Source: Todiramphus chloris collaris
Taxonomy: Eukaryota > Chordata > Aves > Coraciiformes > Alcedinidae
Length of the DNA stretch: 64,000 nucleotides
Reading direction: 5' to 3'
Assembly: GCA_025345505.1 (NCBI GenBank)
Contig: JANVCC010000010.1
Location: forward strand, 41,663,546-41,727,545
Shown here: positions 26,060 through 37,367 of the stretch, piece by piece
How the letters are laid out: each line of letters starts with the position of its first letter
Position numbering within the stretch: position 1 is the stretch's first letter
Program-made: the position numbers and the translations under genes
Notes under the pieces: model-generated
The model's input: only the letters and a program-made list of their open reading frames with translations
Told to the model about the DNA's origin: nothing
Databases searched by the model: none

Positions 26060-27690
26060 ATATTTTCTGAAGAAGTGAAAACAGAGTGAATACACTAAGA
26101 AGGAATCTAACAAACAACTTGGAAAAAGCATAAAATCATTTCAGAACGAGGAATCCTGACGAAGAATCTGCAAAGACAGTAGATCAAGTTAGAAGAGGCA
26201 TACTCAGAGGAGACAGTTTCTCTGCAGAACTATTTTTGTTGGTGTTCACCATGGAAAACCGTGGTAAGGGTCTCGCATCATAGAAGACTCGAAGGGTCCG
26301 TTTCAAACAGAAGCACCAGTAGAACTTAAAAACAAGCTAACAAAATGAAAGAAGGTAGTTGCCAGAATGAAAAGGTATTTATTACTCCAGCTTTGAAGAA
26401 GCCATTGATGTTACTGAAAAATAAAACAGCTAAACTACTCAAGATCACAGTCTCTCAACCACTGGTACTAAAGAAGTTTTAACATATTCGCCATCTTTAA
26501 GAAGATGCTAATGCAGAACAGAGAACTAGAGACCAGCAAGCTTGATATTTATACTGAATAAAGTGGTGCTAGTAAGTCTAAACCAGTTAAGGAATAAGTA
26601 AATATGATATGGTGTGGAAGAGTAAGCAGGGCAGGTGTAAAGTAGATACACTTCACAAATGTAGGACAAATTTTTAAAGCAAAAAATGTCCAGAAGAGAA
26701 AGTTGGTTGACAGCCCACTGAATTTCAAAAAGACATTCCCCAAAGCTTCTTACTGAAATTAAGCTACACTAGAATAAGAGCTTATGTCCTTTTGTGACTA
26801 AATCACTGGTGAAAAGACTGGAGTTAACAGTGGACCCAATGGTCAGCTTTTGTAGTGGATGGAGTATGCAGAGGAGCTCCACAGGAACCTGTTCTGGGAC
26901 CTGTGCTTTTTAATATATTTGGGGAGATGTCCACAGAATAGAAATCGTGAAAACATGCTTGACTTCTCTGTTGGGAATGGCTGGGAGGTGAAAGAGGAGA
27001 TGAAATTTAGCATACATAAGTACAGTAAGAGGCAAGAAGATAAACATGCTTAAATTTACATATGCATCAGTTTTTCAGATTGTTATTATCACTCACAGAT
27101 AACTCTAAAATGTTATGTAGACACACACAACAGAAATAGTAAACAGTGCTCATCAGAGAGAGGGCAGATACCAGAAACTGTCAGGAAAGAAACAAAAGAA
27201 TAAAACAAAAATTACCATTAAGCCACTATACAACTGCATGCTGTACTGAACTCTTCAGTTCTGATTCCTGATCCCAAATAAAATAGTCAAACTGGAAAAA
27301 GTATAGAATGATATTGACTATCTTTTGTACAAGGTGAAACTCAGTAAAATAATATCCTTCAGCCTAGCAAAGAGGCAGCTGAGAAGGGCCACGCTCTCTC
27401 TGCAGCTCTCAATCACAGAAAGAGGAAGCAGTTGTTTTTCCCAATGCCTTCCACTGGGACACCTTGGTGAAATGACATGGAAGCAGACAGCAAATGACAG
27501 GTTCAACTGAAACAAAAGGAGACTGTTCTTCACATTCCAGGTCATTAAGCTGTAAAATACTTTGCTGTAGGCTCTTCTAAATGTTAAACCCAGTCCTGAG
27601 CATGTGAAAGACTGGGCATAATTTCAGAAGGAAAGCACATCCAGACCCACTAAATTCAGTGATGCCTCCTCTGGGTATGGGTGGTTTGAA
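26060..27690 (+). mobile_element. Very old LINE (CR1/L3-like) remnant
   Basis: Pieces of a decayed LINE in + orientation. At about 26870-26920 the translation shows GAPQEPVLGPVLFNIF, the GVPQGS.LGP.LFNIF block of CR1-clade reverse transcriptase. At about 27500-27580 lies an L3/CR1-type 3' region (GACTGTTCTTCACATTCCAG followed by a CATTAAGCTGTAAAATAC segment). The stretch between is hardly alignable by eye, so limits are approximate. This may be an ancient amniote CR1 and not the modern avian subfamilies. Confidence 0.65.
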
Positions 27691-28478
27691 AACTACCACC
27701 ACCTGCTTGCTCTGTTTGTAAACTGTTCTCCCTATGCACATGCTACTGCCTCTGTCAGAGTCAACAGGCAGGGATGGATGGCCTCTGTCGTTAGGTAACA
27801 GAAGAGGAGGAGAAACAAGACTAGATAGAGAGATTAAGGGCACAAAAGGAAAGAGCACATTTGCCACAGGTAGTATAGTGTGCAGAGAGCTGTACTGCCC
27901 GTAACTAGTAATGTTTTGATGGAGCAGGAGGCTGCAGGACTGAGTGTAACCTGCTGTGAGGGAACTGGAGAACAAACTAACAAATAAAAAAACCCAAACA
28001 ACAAAACAAAACGCCACAAGGGAGAAGAGTGAGTTTTCCCTAAGAGTGTGCATGTTTGTTTTGATCCCAGAGTCAGTAATTCAAGTCTGTTAATTGACCA
28101 CAAATTAATTTAGAAAATTGGATCCTGATTGGAAGTCTACTTCCAATTAATTGAATATTCTAAATGTGCGAGTATTTTTCACTTGAATCTCCATGTTTCT
28201 ATTCCTCTCATTAAATAGTAAGTTCTATGCAGAACATCAACAGCGTTCTCTTGAAAGCCCCTAGAGAAACAGAGTATTCCATTGTCAGAACTGAGTCTCA
28301 GTAGCATTGAGTTTGGAGAATAGAACCTCATACTCTGTTTTCAGTAATGTGACAACTCCTGAACTTCATGTTTGTTTCTGTATAAGGTATAATCCACTGT
28401 TAAGTAGGAGTACAAAGAAGGCAATATGAGTTTTAAAAGAAAGCAAAATACTGAAATGGACAAGTATTAAGATCTCAC

Positions 28479-28607
28479 CTGTAGTAAGTATGAGCCTGGG
28501 GTTTCTGCACAGGAACTCTCATTTTGTATTGTGTTCTGCTGGGTAATAGCATCCTCCTTCTTTCGCTCCTTCTGCCCTGCTTCATCATCTTCATACTCAT
28601 CAAGACT
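28479..28607 (-). CDS. Internal coding exon of an unrecognised gene
   Basis: Seen: on the minus strand a segment of 129 nt (43 codons, phase 0 to 0) lies between a pyrimidine-rich acceptor ending TTTCTGGTTTTAG, with a TTAAC branch-point-like motif about 20 nt upstream, and a consensus donor CAG|GTGAGAT. The frame starts SLDEYEDDEAGQKERK and ends ETPGSYLLQ. It is rich in E, D, K and Q and has no long hydrophobic run, so it is probably a disordered or helical linker and not a catalytic domain. One other frame is also open but is methionine- and arginine-rich and unlike protein; the third has an early stop. Its length divides by three, so it could be skipped without a frameshift. The phase fits the exon candidate at 36828-36894. 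I do not recognise the family and assign no function. Confidence 0.72.
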
Positions 28608-28889
28608 CTAAAACCAGAAATATTCAGTTAAAAAATAGTCTTTGTATGCTGCTTCACATATTTCACAAAATTCACACATCAGTGAGTATTTTCAAATACT
28701 AATTTCATATTTCAGGAAAGTTTAATTAAACGTTTAAATGCTTTTATTTCCATTAATGTTGGTATCTCCAACACAAGAATGAAGTTTGACAACTAAATAT
28801 TTTTCTTAATCACAAATATAAGAGATAATCAAAATCCAACCTGACAAAGTTTTAGGCAACACTGTCCGATTTCAGTGCTAATCCTGCTG

Positions 28890-28942
28890 TGAACAGGAGG
28901 CTTGGAATATACCTGAAGTCCCTTCCATTTGAATGATTCTAC
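28890..28942 (+). mobile_element. Possible CR1 3'-terminal remnant
   Basis: GAAGTCCCTTCCATTTGAAT and then GATTCTAC resemble the end of a CR1 3' UTR. Short match; it lies just upstream (transcript sense) of the 28479-28607 exon. Confidence 0.35.
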
Positions 28943-31900
28943 AACCATAAGAAATAATTTTATCTCTACATAAGAAATTTTGAAGAGTACAGAAAAGAAG
29001 TTAAAAAACCAAAAAAACAACAAAGAAACCCCACCCAGTTAATTATACTCTTTACTCAACAGCTGACCTTTTTTGACACAGTGGCATTTGCCAAAACTGA
29101 AGCATAAGTTTTAATCAAACATCTTAATTTTGCTTGTTTGGGTTTTGGCTTTGTCTTTGAAAATTTGCCACTGAAAATTAGTAATTTTTTTTATTAGTTG
29201 GTCAGTCATTAATTGACAACACCACTTAAATATAACATTTTGGTTCCTCAACACAAATGTTTCATACTAGATTTGCTGAAATACTTGATTCAAAAGGATT
29301 GATCACTGACAGGTGAGAAACAGGAAAGGTAAATACAGACCCGGAACTCAAAGCTGCGTGGAGGACAGGGGAGAAACGTGAGGACTCAACCAGCTTTGGA
29401 CTAAGTCAGCTATGTCTAGATTGGTCTATTAGTTTAACGTACACAAATTGAAAGGCAGACAGACAGAAAGACAAAAAAAGATAGAAAGACACCAACCCCC
29501 CACAATCTCATGTTTAGAATACCAACTTGAAACCCACATGAAGCTCAAAAAAAAACCAAAACCAAAAACAAACAAACAAACAAAACCACTTGACCACAGC
29601 ATTGCAAGCTGTTTGTCACTCTACATTAAAACAAGAGGTGTATGAGAGCTCGTTACAAAACCACAGGGAACTAACCACTCTAAGATAGCAGAAAAAAATC
29701 TTCTAAAGGAATGTGTAATAGCTTGAGAAACAGAGAACGGTGCTACAAGAGAACAAAGATGAATGTCAGATTATTTCAAGGGAAGTTACTAATGCACAAA
29801 ACCCAAAATCACTCTTCTGAGACCTAGATACTGACAATCTCTGACATCACCTTATCCAAAGGACACAAAACTAGTCAAAAGCAGATGATGACCATGCTGG
29901 AATGCAGTATTTTTTATGAAGAAAACTACTGTTATTTACTATCTGAAAATAGCACTAATATATAAAAAACTAACTTTAGCTACTCCAAAGCAAACACTGT
30001 GGGGATAGAACTGCTAGAAAACTGTCAGAGTGGAAAGCTGTATTCTTCCAAAAGAACAGAACAAAGCGAACCTGAACAAAGGCCATTTCAATTTTCTACA
30101 GCAGCACTCCTGGCAGAATCCTAATACAATTTCACCAGTCTACCTCTAACCAACATTTAATGCAACTGATGTAGACCTGTTTACTTCTGCCACTAAAAAA
30201 AAGGCATACTTGAGATACTATTACAGCTGAATCACTATAGATTCAAAATCACTTTCATTAAGTGGTCTTTTCAAATAAAATAATTATAAATAAGTATTTA
30301 GTTCTCTCAGGTCCATTTTTAACGGAGCATTTTAAAAACACTGTCATGGCACATTCTAGGAGATGATCTTCAAATCAACATCCTCTAACTTCTAAAAATT
30401 GTGAAGGTTAAAAATTTTGGTAAAAAACTTGAGTCTGTATTCTAATTTATCCCATTATCCTAATAATCCACTCTGAAGTGACAAAATACAAAATAATGAG
30501 CCACTACTGGAACAAGCATTGAAGACTAGTTACAAAACCAGTCTTGTTTAGAAAGAACTACAAGGCTCACTGAAGGCTTCACATGAATTAAGATTAATGT
30601 CATGCAGATGAAGAATGATAGTGGGTTAGAAAAATGGGAAAACTTCCAGACTCTTCTTCTGGCCTACAAGTTCTTCATGTAAGACAGCAGAGATCCCAGA
30701 TAAACTCAAAGGAAAGAGATAATTTGCCGTAAGCGTGGAAGAGCAGCCTCTAAAAAGTGTAGAAGAAACCCAGCTAGAGACAGAAGAGACTAGTAATCTT
30801 CACACACCTCAAAAAAATCTTTGCATTTTCAAGGAACAACATTCTTTAGAAGCAGAAAGCTCAATTTACAATACTGTAGGTAAAAAAAAAAAAAAAAAAA
30901 GAAAAAGGCTTTGTAGTGACTAAGTAAACAAGTGCTCCTTTACTCACAAATTCTCTTCTTCTTCAGATATATGTTTCTCATAAGCTTTCCAGACACCATC
31001 AGCATTCCACAGAAATACTTTTCTCTGAATACAATTACATCTGTGAGGAGGAATGCTCTTCTCTCCTTCAACAGAAGATCACCTGCTACTAACTGGTCTC
31101 TAAGCAGTTTCGGACAGGAACAAAATGTCATCTTCTGATGTTTAATTTCTAGCCACAGAATTTTAAACTAGGCATTTTCAGTGAGGATTTGCCAGCAATG
31201 TCCATTCCTACCTTTCTCCTCCTCAGGAAGGTCCAAGATCACAAAAGACTGCTAGTCAGTACCATCTTAAGGTATTCAGTGCCCCAAATAATTAATACTT
31301 CAAAGTAAAAGGCTTTCTTCCCAAGCAGAGAGCAGCTAAATAGTTTGTGTAAATATAACCTGGAGCATATAACCACTGCTTTGAAGGCTACTGGGGCTTG
31401 CTCCAGCTTTAGTTCCCTTCACTGAGGCAGGCCCACAGCCAGCTGGGGCCAACACAAGTTTGAGTGGCGAGAACCACAAAAGCAGCAGGTTTTTATTACT
31501 TGTTACAGATGAGGTAGAAGAGTCAAGGACAGGCTGATCCTCACCACTTGCAGCCAATGTGGCACATGTGGCTGGGGTTGCCAAGGCCTTCCTGCCCTAA
31601 AGCAGATTACTAGGCACTGTCAGGGAAGTGCTGTGGTTTCCCAAACACAAAGGTTACGTTCCTCTTCCAAACAGCAACATGCACATACCCCCACACTCAT
31701 TTAAATGATACCCACAAAACACCTGCTGAGCACAAGGCAACATGATAACAACTATGGAATTTTAACATTTCACTGCTTTTTACTAAAGTTATTAAGTTTT
31801 GTTCAATAACCATTAGCCTTAATAAGGAAATCTATTTGTTTTGAGTCTCGATGACATTAGCTTTCTTATGCAAAATAATAGTTTACACTCAATATACTGC

Positions 31901-33963
31901 TTATGCACTTCTCCGTCAACTTCAGTTAGACTGATAATCTTAATGCTATTTATATTCTAAGATAACTTTTTGAGTAATAATAATTAAAAAAATCAATAAA
32001 AGCCAAGTTTCAGTTGATAAATTATTACTGAAAAACTAAAAATGTCCAAAGTGTTGTTACATGCTTGAAAACCCATTTGTGTTCAAACTGCCTCAGCCAC
32101 AGGACATTTCAATCAGATAGACTGTTGCACTTCTTACATTGCAGACTTCTCTCAAATACTACACTTTGCTTTAGAAATTAGTTTCATGTCATTGAAAAAG
32201 ACATAAACAGAGTAATTACTTACTCTGTCAGCACAGCAGAGAAATGGACTTGTAACCACAGAGGTGTGATTCTGACCCATTATATAATTCTCTCCGTCCA
32301 TTCCCTTCCCCCTACTTTTTTATTTTGCTGCTAGGCACATACCATTTCAGATTCTTATTTTCCATGAAAGTCATCTGAGTTTTGTACAGCAGATATTCAA
32401 TGTGACATTCCCACATCTGATCTTAATATAAGGAATCCACAGAAATTCTTTAGGTTTTCTAGCATTTCAGTAAATGTTTGAAGCTGTAGTATAAACATTT
32501 TTCTGTAAACCTCTAGTATGGAAAATACAAGCAGAATAAGATGCTTTCAGAAGAGTCAGACTTATGAAGGAAAGAGCCACAAAGATATCCCTGCATTCCA
32601 GTGCACCACCAGCCTGCAGTTTAAGGAAATATTGTACAAAGAGTATTTCTAATGACTCGCTGGTTTGCTTCCTATAAACATCTGTACATCGTGAAGAACA
32701 AACAGAAATTGGGGAAGGACTGTCTATTCCACGAAAACAAGCAGCACACAGAAGATCCATTTCTGAGCACACACAAGCTGCCCTGGCCATAAGAACAGTG
32801 CCCTATCTCCACCCCCATCCCCCTTCCTGCACCAACTTGCTTTTGCCTTGCAGTTCTGCTGGCCGAGCACATCTCCAAGAGCTTCCCAGTTCATTTCATC
32901 ACAGGTCAGTCAGGTTAGTTTCGGCAGTTTTAATTAGCCCAATTGCTTTTGCCTGAACCAGATATGAGCCCATTCAAACTATTTATTTTGTGAACTCAAG
33001 GAACAGCTGTGCTACATCAGCTTTTTGAAAATGATGAGCACTGGAGATAATAACGTATATAACCAGTACAGCAAGATGTGAAGCAGAAACGCACTCTCAG
33101 TAAAACCCTGCGTTCAACTTCACATCGAGCAATAAATACAATCTACAACACAGGCACCATCAGTTATCTTGACTTTTTTTAGCTTTTTAATCCTGCTACC
33201 AATCTAGGAGAGGAAACAAATCTAGGCTTCTTCCCGTTTCCCTGAAATGACATTGAACAATTACAAATTAAAAATCTATTTTGCCACAAGGGCATTTTCC
33301 CTGTTTAGTAAAAGTTCAGAAGTGCGCTGTCACTACTTCTTGTCAAGATAATGGAAAAGTGTAAAGTTTTCTAATAAATGTAAATATTTCCCAACAGTTT
33401 CCACAGGAGAAATACAGGACAAGATGTAAGAATTGTTTCTAACTCTGAAAATAATAAAAAAAAACGTAACTAGGTAATTAACTACAACAAAATATATTTT
33501 GGCAATCAAAATTTTTCCCTCAGCTGATCACTAAGAAAAGTTAACTGCAAATAAAAGATTATTATTCTACACATCATTTCTTCATGATCACTCTTCTTAC
33601 TGCAGTACTGAGAACCAAATGCTCTTTCTCTTTACAATGCACAGCTCTACTTGTTAAATAGCATCTTCCTACCTCCTTGCACGGTAGCAAATCTTTATAT
33701 CATCACCTTCCAAAATACAGAGCAAAACCAAGCAAAAATCCCAAACGCTATTTTTAATCCTCCTTTTTGAACACCTGTCTATTACGATGTCCAGACAGTA
33801 TCCAAAATATTTTAGTAAAATAGGTTTACAGTAATACCTTTTATTACAACAACAGGATAATTGGAAAAATTGCATCTTTTTCTCTACCAGGTTTAACTTG
33901 CCTAAGTGGTTTCTTTACAAGTTATAAAACATCCTTACATAGGCAAAAAGAGTTAATATTATT
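28943..33963. other. Intron-like sequence upstream of the 28.5 kb exon
   Basis: Inferred intron between the exons at 36828 and 28479. It holds simple repeats and a GC-richer block at 31380-31600 without clear origin. A weak minus-strand exon-like segment at 31212-31251 reads QSFVILDLPEEEK but its phase does not fit. Confidence 0.6.
29546..29587 (+). repeat. AAAC-rich simple repeat
   Basis: Imperfect A(n)CC followed by several AAAC units. Similar A(n)C(2-3) stretches occur at 12050-12095, 40945-40995 and 44622-44690, and their complement at 61670-61730. Confidence 0.8.
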
Positions 33964-35316
33964 CACAGAATAGCAGAATGTTAAGGGTTCGAAGGGACCT
34001 TGAAAGATCATCTAGTCCAACCCCCCTGCCAGAGCAGGAGCACCTAGAGCAGGTCACCCAGGAATGCATGCAGGTGGGCTTTGAATGTCTCCAGACAAGG
34101 AGACTCCACAACTTCCCTGGACAGCCTGTTCCAGAGCTCTGTCACTCTCACAGTGATAAAAGTTTTTCCTCGTGTTTCTGTAGAACCTCCTATGTTCCAG
34201 CTTGCACCCACTGCCCCTTGTCCTGCCATTGGACGACACTGAGCAGAGCCTGGCTCCATCCTCCTGCCACTCGCCCTTTACATATTTATAAACATTCATG
34301 AGGTCACCCCTCAGTCTCCTCTTCTCCAAGCTAAAGAGACCCAGCTCCCTCAGCCTTTCCTCATAAGGGAGATTCTCCACTCCCTTAATCATCTTTCTGG
34401 CTCTGCGCTGGACTCTTTCAAGCAGTTCCCTGTCCTTCTTGAGCTGAGGGGCCCAGAATTGGACACAATATTCCAGATGCAGCCTCTCCATGGCAGAGTA
34501 GAAGGAGAGGAGAACCCCTCTGCACCTACAAACCACACCCCTTCTGATACACCCCAGGATGCCATTGGCCTTCCTGGCCACCAGGGCACATTGCTGGCTC
34601 ATGGTCATCCTGCTGTCCAACAGGACCCCAGGTCCCTTTCCCCCATGCTACTCTCTAACAAGTCAATCCCCAACCTATAATGGTACCTGGGGTTATTCTT
34701 TCCTAGATTCAAGACTCTACAGTTGCTGTCATTGTATTTCATTAAATTTCTCCCCACCCAACCCTCCAGCCTGTCCAGGTCTCTCTGGATGGCAGCACAG
34801 CCTGCTGGTGTGTCAGCCACTCCTCCTGGTTTTGTATTGTAGATACAGGCCTCCAATCAGTCTCTGCCCCACTGACCACAACTCTCTGACTTCTTTCCTT
34901 CAACCAGTCAAAAATCCACCTCACTACCTGATAATCCAGACCACATTTTCTCAGTTTAGCTGCAAGGATACTGTGGGAGATGGTGTCAAATGCTTTACTG
35001 AAATTAAGATAGACCACATTCACTGCGCTACCATCATCTATCCACCTGGTTATTTCTTCAAAGAAGGCTATCAGGTTGGTCAAACATGATTTCCCCTTGT
35101 TAAAACCATGTTGACTGCTCCTGATGACCCCCTTGTCCTTGATATGTCTAGGTACAGCGCCAAGTATAAGTTGTTCCATCACCTTTCCAAGGATGGAGGT
35201 GAGGCTGACTGGTCTATAGTTACCCAGGTCCCCCCTCTTTCCCTTTTTGAAGACTGGAGTGACATTTGCTTTCTTCCAGTCCTCGGGCACCTCTCCTTCA
35301 CAGGAACTATCTAAAA
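33964..35316 (-). mobile_element. CR1 LINE with internal deletion in the reverse transcriptase
   Basis: A young-looking 1.35 kb copy, read on the minus strand. It starts at 35316 with EGEVPEDWKKANVTPVFKK and continues through NYRPVSLTSILGKVMEQLIL, the QHGFNKGKSCLTNL block and FSKAFDTISHSIL (RT motif A). Near 34850 the frame jumps from ETDWRPV to GGVADTPAGCAAIQ in another frame, so the GVPQGS block and the FADD catalytic block are missing. The rest (KKANGILGC to the 3' UTR and CTATTCTGTGAAT-type end) is close to the copy at 5.5-6.2 kb. A frameshift near 34150 breaks the last part ([10 protein letters not shown]). Not autonomous. Confidence 0.95.
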
Positions 35317-35530
35317 CCCACAAATAGTTTCATGGATATGGATTATGTGGTAAAAACGTATTTTTGTAAGAATACTTGACTTTAATTCTCACATTCAGAG
35401 AGTCCAAAAAAGGATACTTAACTTGAACACCTTATCTGAACGATCTTTGTGCACTTTTATAAGTCTACAGATCCAAATGGAGCGGTCCAATATCAACAAT
35501 TAGTTTGATCACGAGCACGGATATTTAACT

Positions 35531-35581
35531 CGGGGGGGGGGGGGGGAATTAAAAAAAAAGGGGGGGGGGGGGGGCCGGGGG
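35531..35581 (+). repeat. Two 15-nt G runs separated by an A run
   Basis: G15, AATT, A9, G15, CC, G5 in 50 nt. It can form G-quadruplex on the + strand (i-motif on the other) and is prone to sequencing slippage. It lies about 215 nt outside the 5' end of the 34-35 kb CR1. Confidence 0.85.
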
Positions 35582-36775
35582 AAGAGTAAAAGCAGGAATC
35601 TTTGGTATCTGAGATCAAAAGAGACCCGAATGCAACACTGGGTCAGTGACCAGCAGGTGGGCCAGAGCACAGCTGATGCAGCCATAGGATGCACTCATCC
35701 TTGACCACACTGCCAACAAAGCAATCGGAAAAGACAAGCATCACTTAGAGGTCAGTCAGTTGCACATCTTGTTCTACAAAACTTGTAGCATTCATGATTT
35801 TAAGTCACATTTACATTTTGTTTGAATGCTACCCTTTTCTAACCCATAATGAGAACTTACAAGTGCCTACTTCACACAGTCAATTATATTTCAGAGCAAA
35901 TGCAATTTGCAGTCTTAAAATCCACTTAGAAATGTTTCTGTGGAAAAAAAAAGCCCAACATACTTGTCTGTATTAGAGCAAAATAACAAAGTATTTTAAA
36001 TTCTTTTAAAGCTTTAAGTAAAACATCAACTACATCAACACCAGAATGTCAATTATCCCTCATTACAATAACAAAAAGCAGCTATGTTTGCAGTTTGTTA
36101 TTCAGCAAAATACGCTGTTTGGCCACCACTGTCTTCAAACATACCACAAGAATGAGTTCAAAAGTCAAATGTTTAACTTAAACTAATCGCCAAAAAATCC
36201 TTTATCACGAGGCTTGTCAAGAATGATTGGTGGAAACGCTCAATTTAACTATTTAGTACATAATATTAAAGTCACAGAGTAACATGCCAATGATACAAGA
36301 GAAAATGCAAAAGACAAACTATCTGACATTATCTAAAGTCCTTCTAGAGAAAAAGGAACACATAATAAAAGATATGGATGGGCAAATTATCAGAATTAAG
36401 CATCAAACTATTTAATACTACAATCAAAGTTATCATCTTAGAATCTTTTCTGCTTCATCACCATCTAAGAATGGAAGTACCAAACAGTAGAACTGATTGA
36501 AGATGCTTATGCGAAGAAGTCAAACTGCTTTCCCCATTTTCCATGGGGAAATGATTGTATGGATATGACTACTCATCCAAAAGAAGCACCAATGTCTTGC
36601 TCTTGAAGAGAAAATAAAAGCCAACAGCAAATAAAGAGGCTAAAAGAAAAGCAGCCAATCCTCTTGCTGTTGATATGATCCACAAGCAGTTCCAGCTCAC
36701 CTGACATCCAGCACTACAGGGCCCAGACTTCAGATACAGCACAGCTCCTATGTGCTAGATGAGTGTAAATAAACA

Positions 36776-36799
36776 TCATCCTCCTCCTCCTCCTCCTCT
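36776..36799 (+). repeat. CCT trinucleotide repeat (GGA in transcript sense)
   Basis: About seven CCT/CTC units. On the transcribed strand this is a GGA repeat starting about 28 nt past the donor of the 36828-36894 exon. Confidence 0.88.
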
Positions 36800-36827
36800 T
36801 TGAAGTTTTGCACACTGCTCTTCTTAC

Positions 36828-36894
36828 CTCTATGCTCAAACGAAGTTTTGCTAGTGACAACACATCTTTTTGCTCCTCTGATGATGGTTTACAT
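36828..36894 (-). CDS. Internal coding exon joining in phase to the 28.5 kb exon
   Basis: Seen: a minus-strand segment of 67 nt. The acceptor is CTTCACTAATACTATACTAG, with a good branch-point motif (CACTAAT), and the donor is ATAGAG|GTAAGAAG, close to the ideal site. After one nucleotide completing a split codon, 22 codons read CKPSSEEQKDVL...LAKLRLSIE. The exon ends at phase 0, exactly what the 28479-28607 exon needs, so the junction reads LRLSIE|SLDEYEDD. Both alternative frames contain stops. A GGA trinucleotide repeat lies about 28 nt past the donor in the intron. The amphipathic, charged peptide suggests helix running into an acidic linker. The gene is not recognised. Confidence 0.68.
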
Positions 36895-37028
36895 CTAGTA
36901 TAGTATTAGTGAAGACTACATTTTGTACACAGAAATCACTAATAGCATTGAACATACAAATCTCAAAGGTACAGAAATGATCCCAAAAATAACAACAAAT
37001 AAATTAAAATAAAATAAATTAAAAAATG

Positions 37029-37076
37029 AGAATTTTGCTCCAAAGTGGAGTCAGAATTTTGCTTCAAAGTGGAGTC
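37029..37076 (+). repeat. Tandem duplication, two 24-nt units
   Basis: Unit AGAATTTTGCTCCAAAGTGG plus AGTC occurs twice with one mismatch. Confidence 0.9.
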
Positions 37077-37356
37077 AGTCACCAAACCTATCTCCTTAGA
37101 CTCTTAACTACCATTCTGAAGTGGTAAGTACCATGCTACCTAATACAAAGATCACAAACCAGTAGCTGAGCAGAAGAAACCTGGCAAAATAAAGTTTGCC
37201 TGCTTCATTCAGGAGAAAAAAAAAAATGAGAGAAAGGTTAGGATATTTGCACTGTTCACAAAATAAATATTTGTCAGTTTGCATCATGCTGTACATGTTA
37301 GGAAACAACAGTCAAAGATTGCAACACCAGAAAAGAGAACTGGTCCTGGATGTATT

Positions 37357-37367
37357 GGGGGGGGGGG
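37357..37367 (+). repeat. Poly(G) run followed by GT repeat
   Basis: Eleven G followed by a few TG units. Confidence 0.85.
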
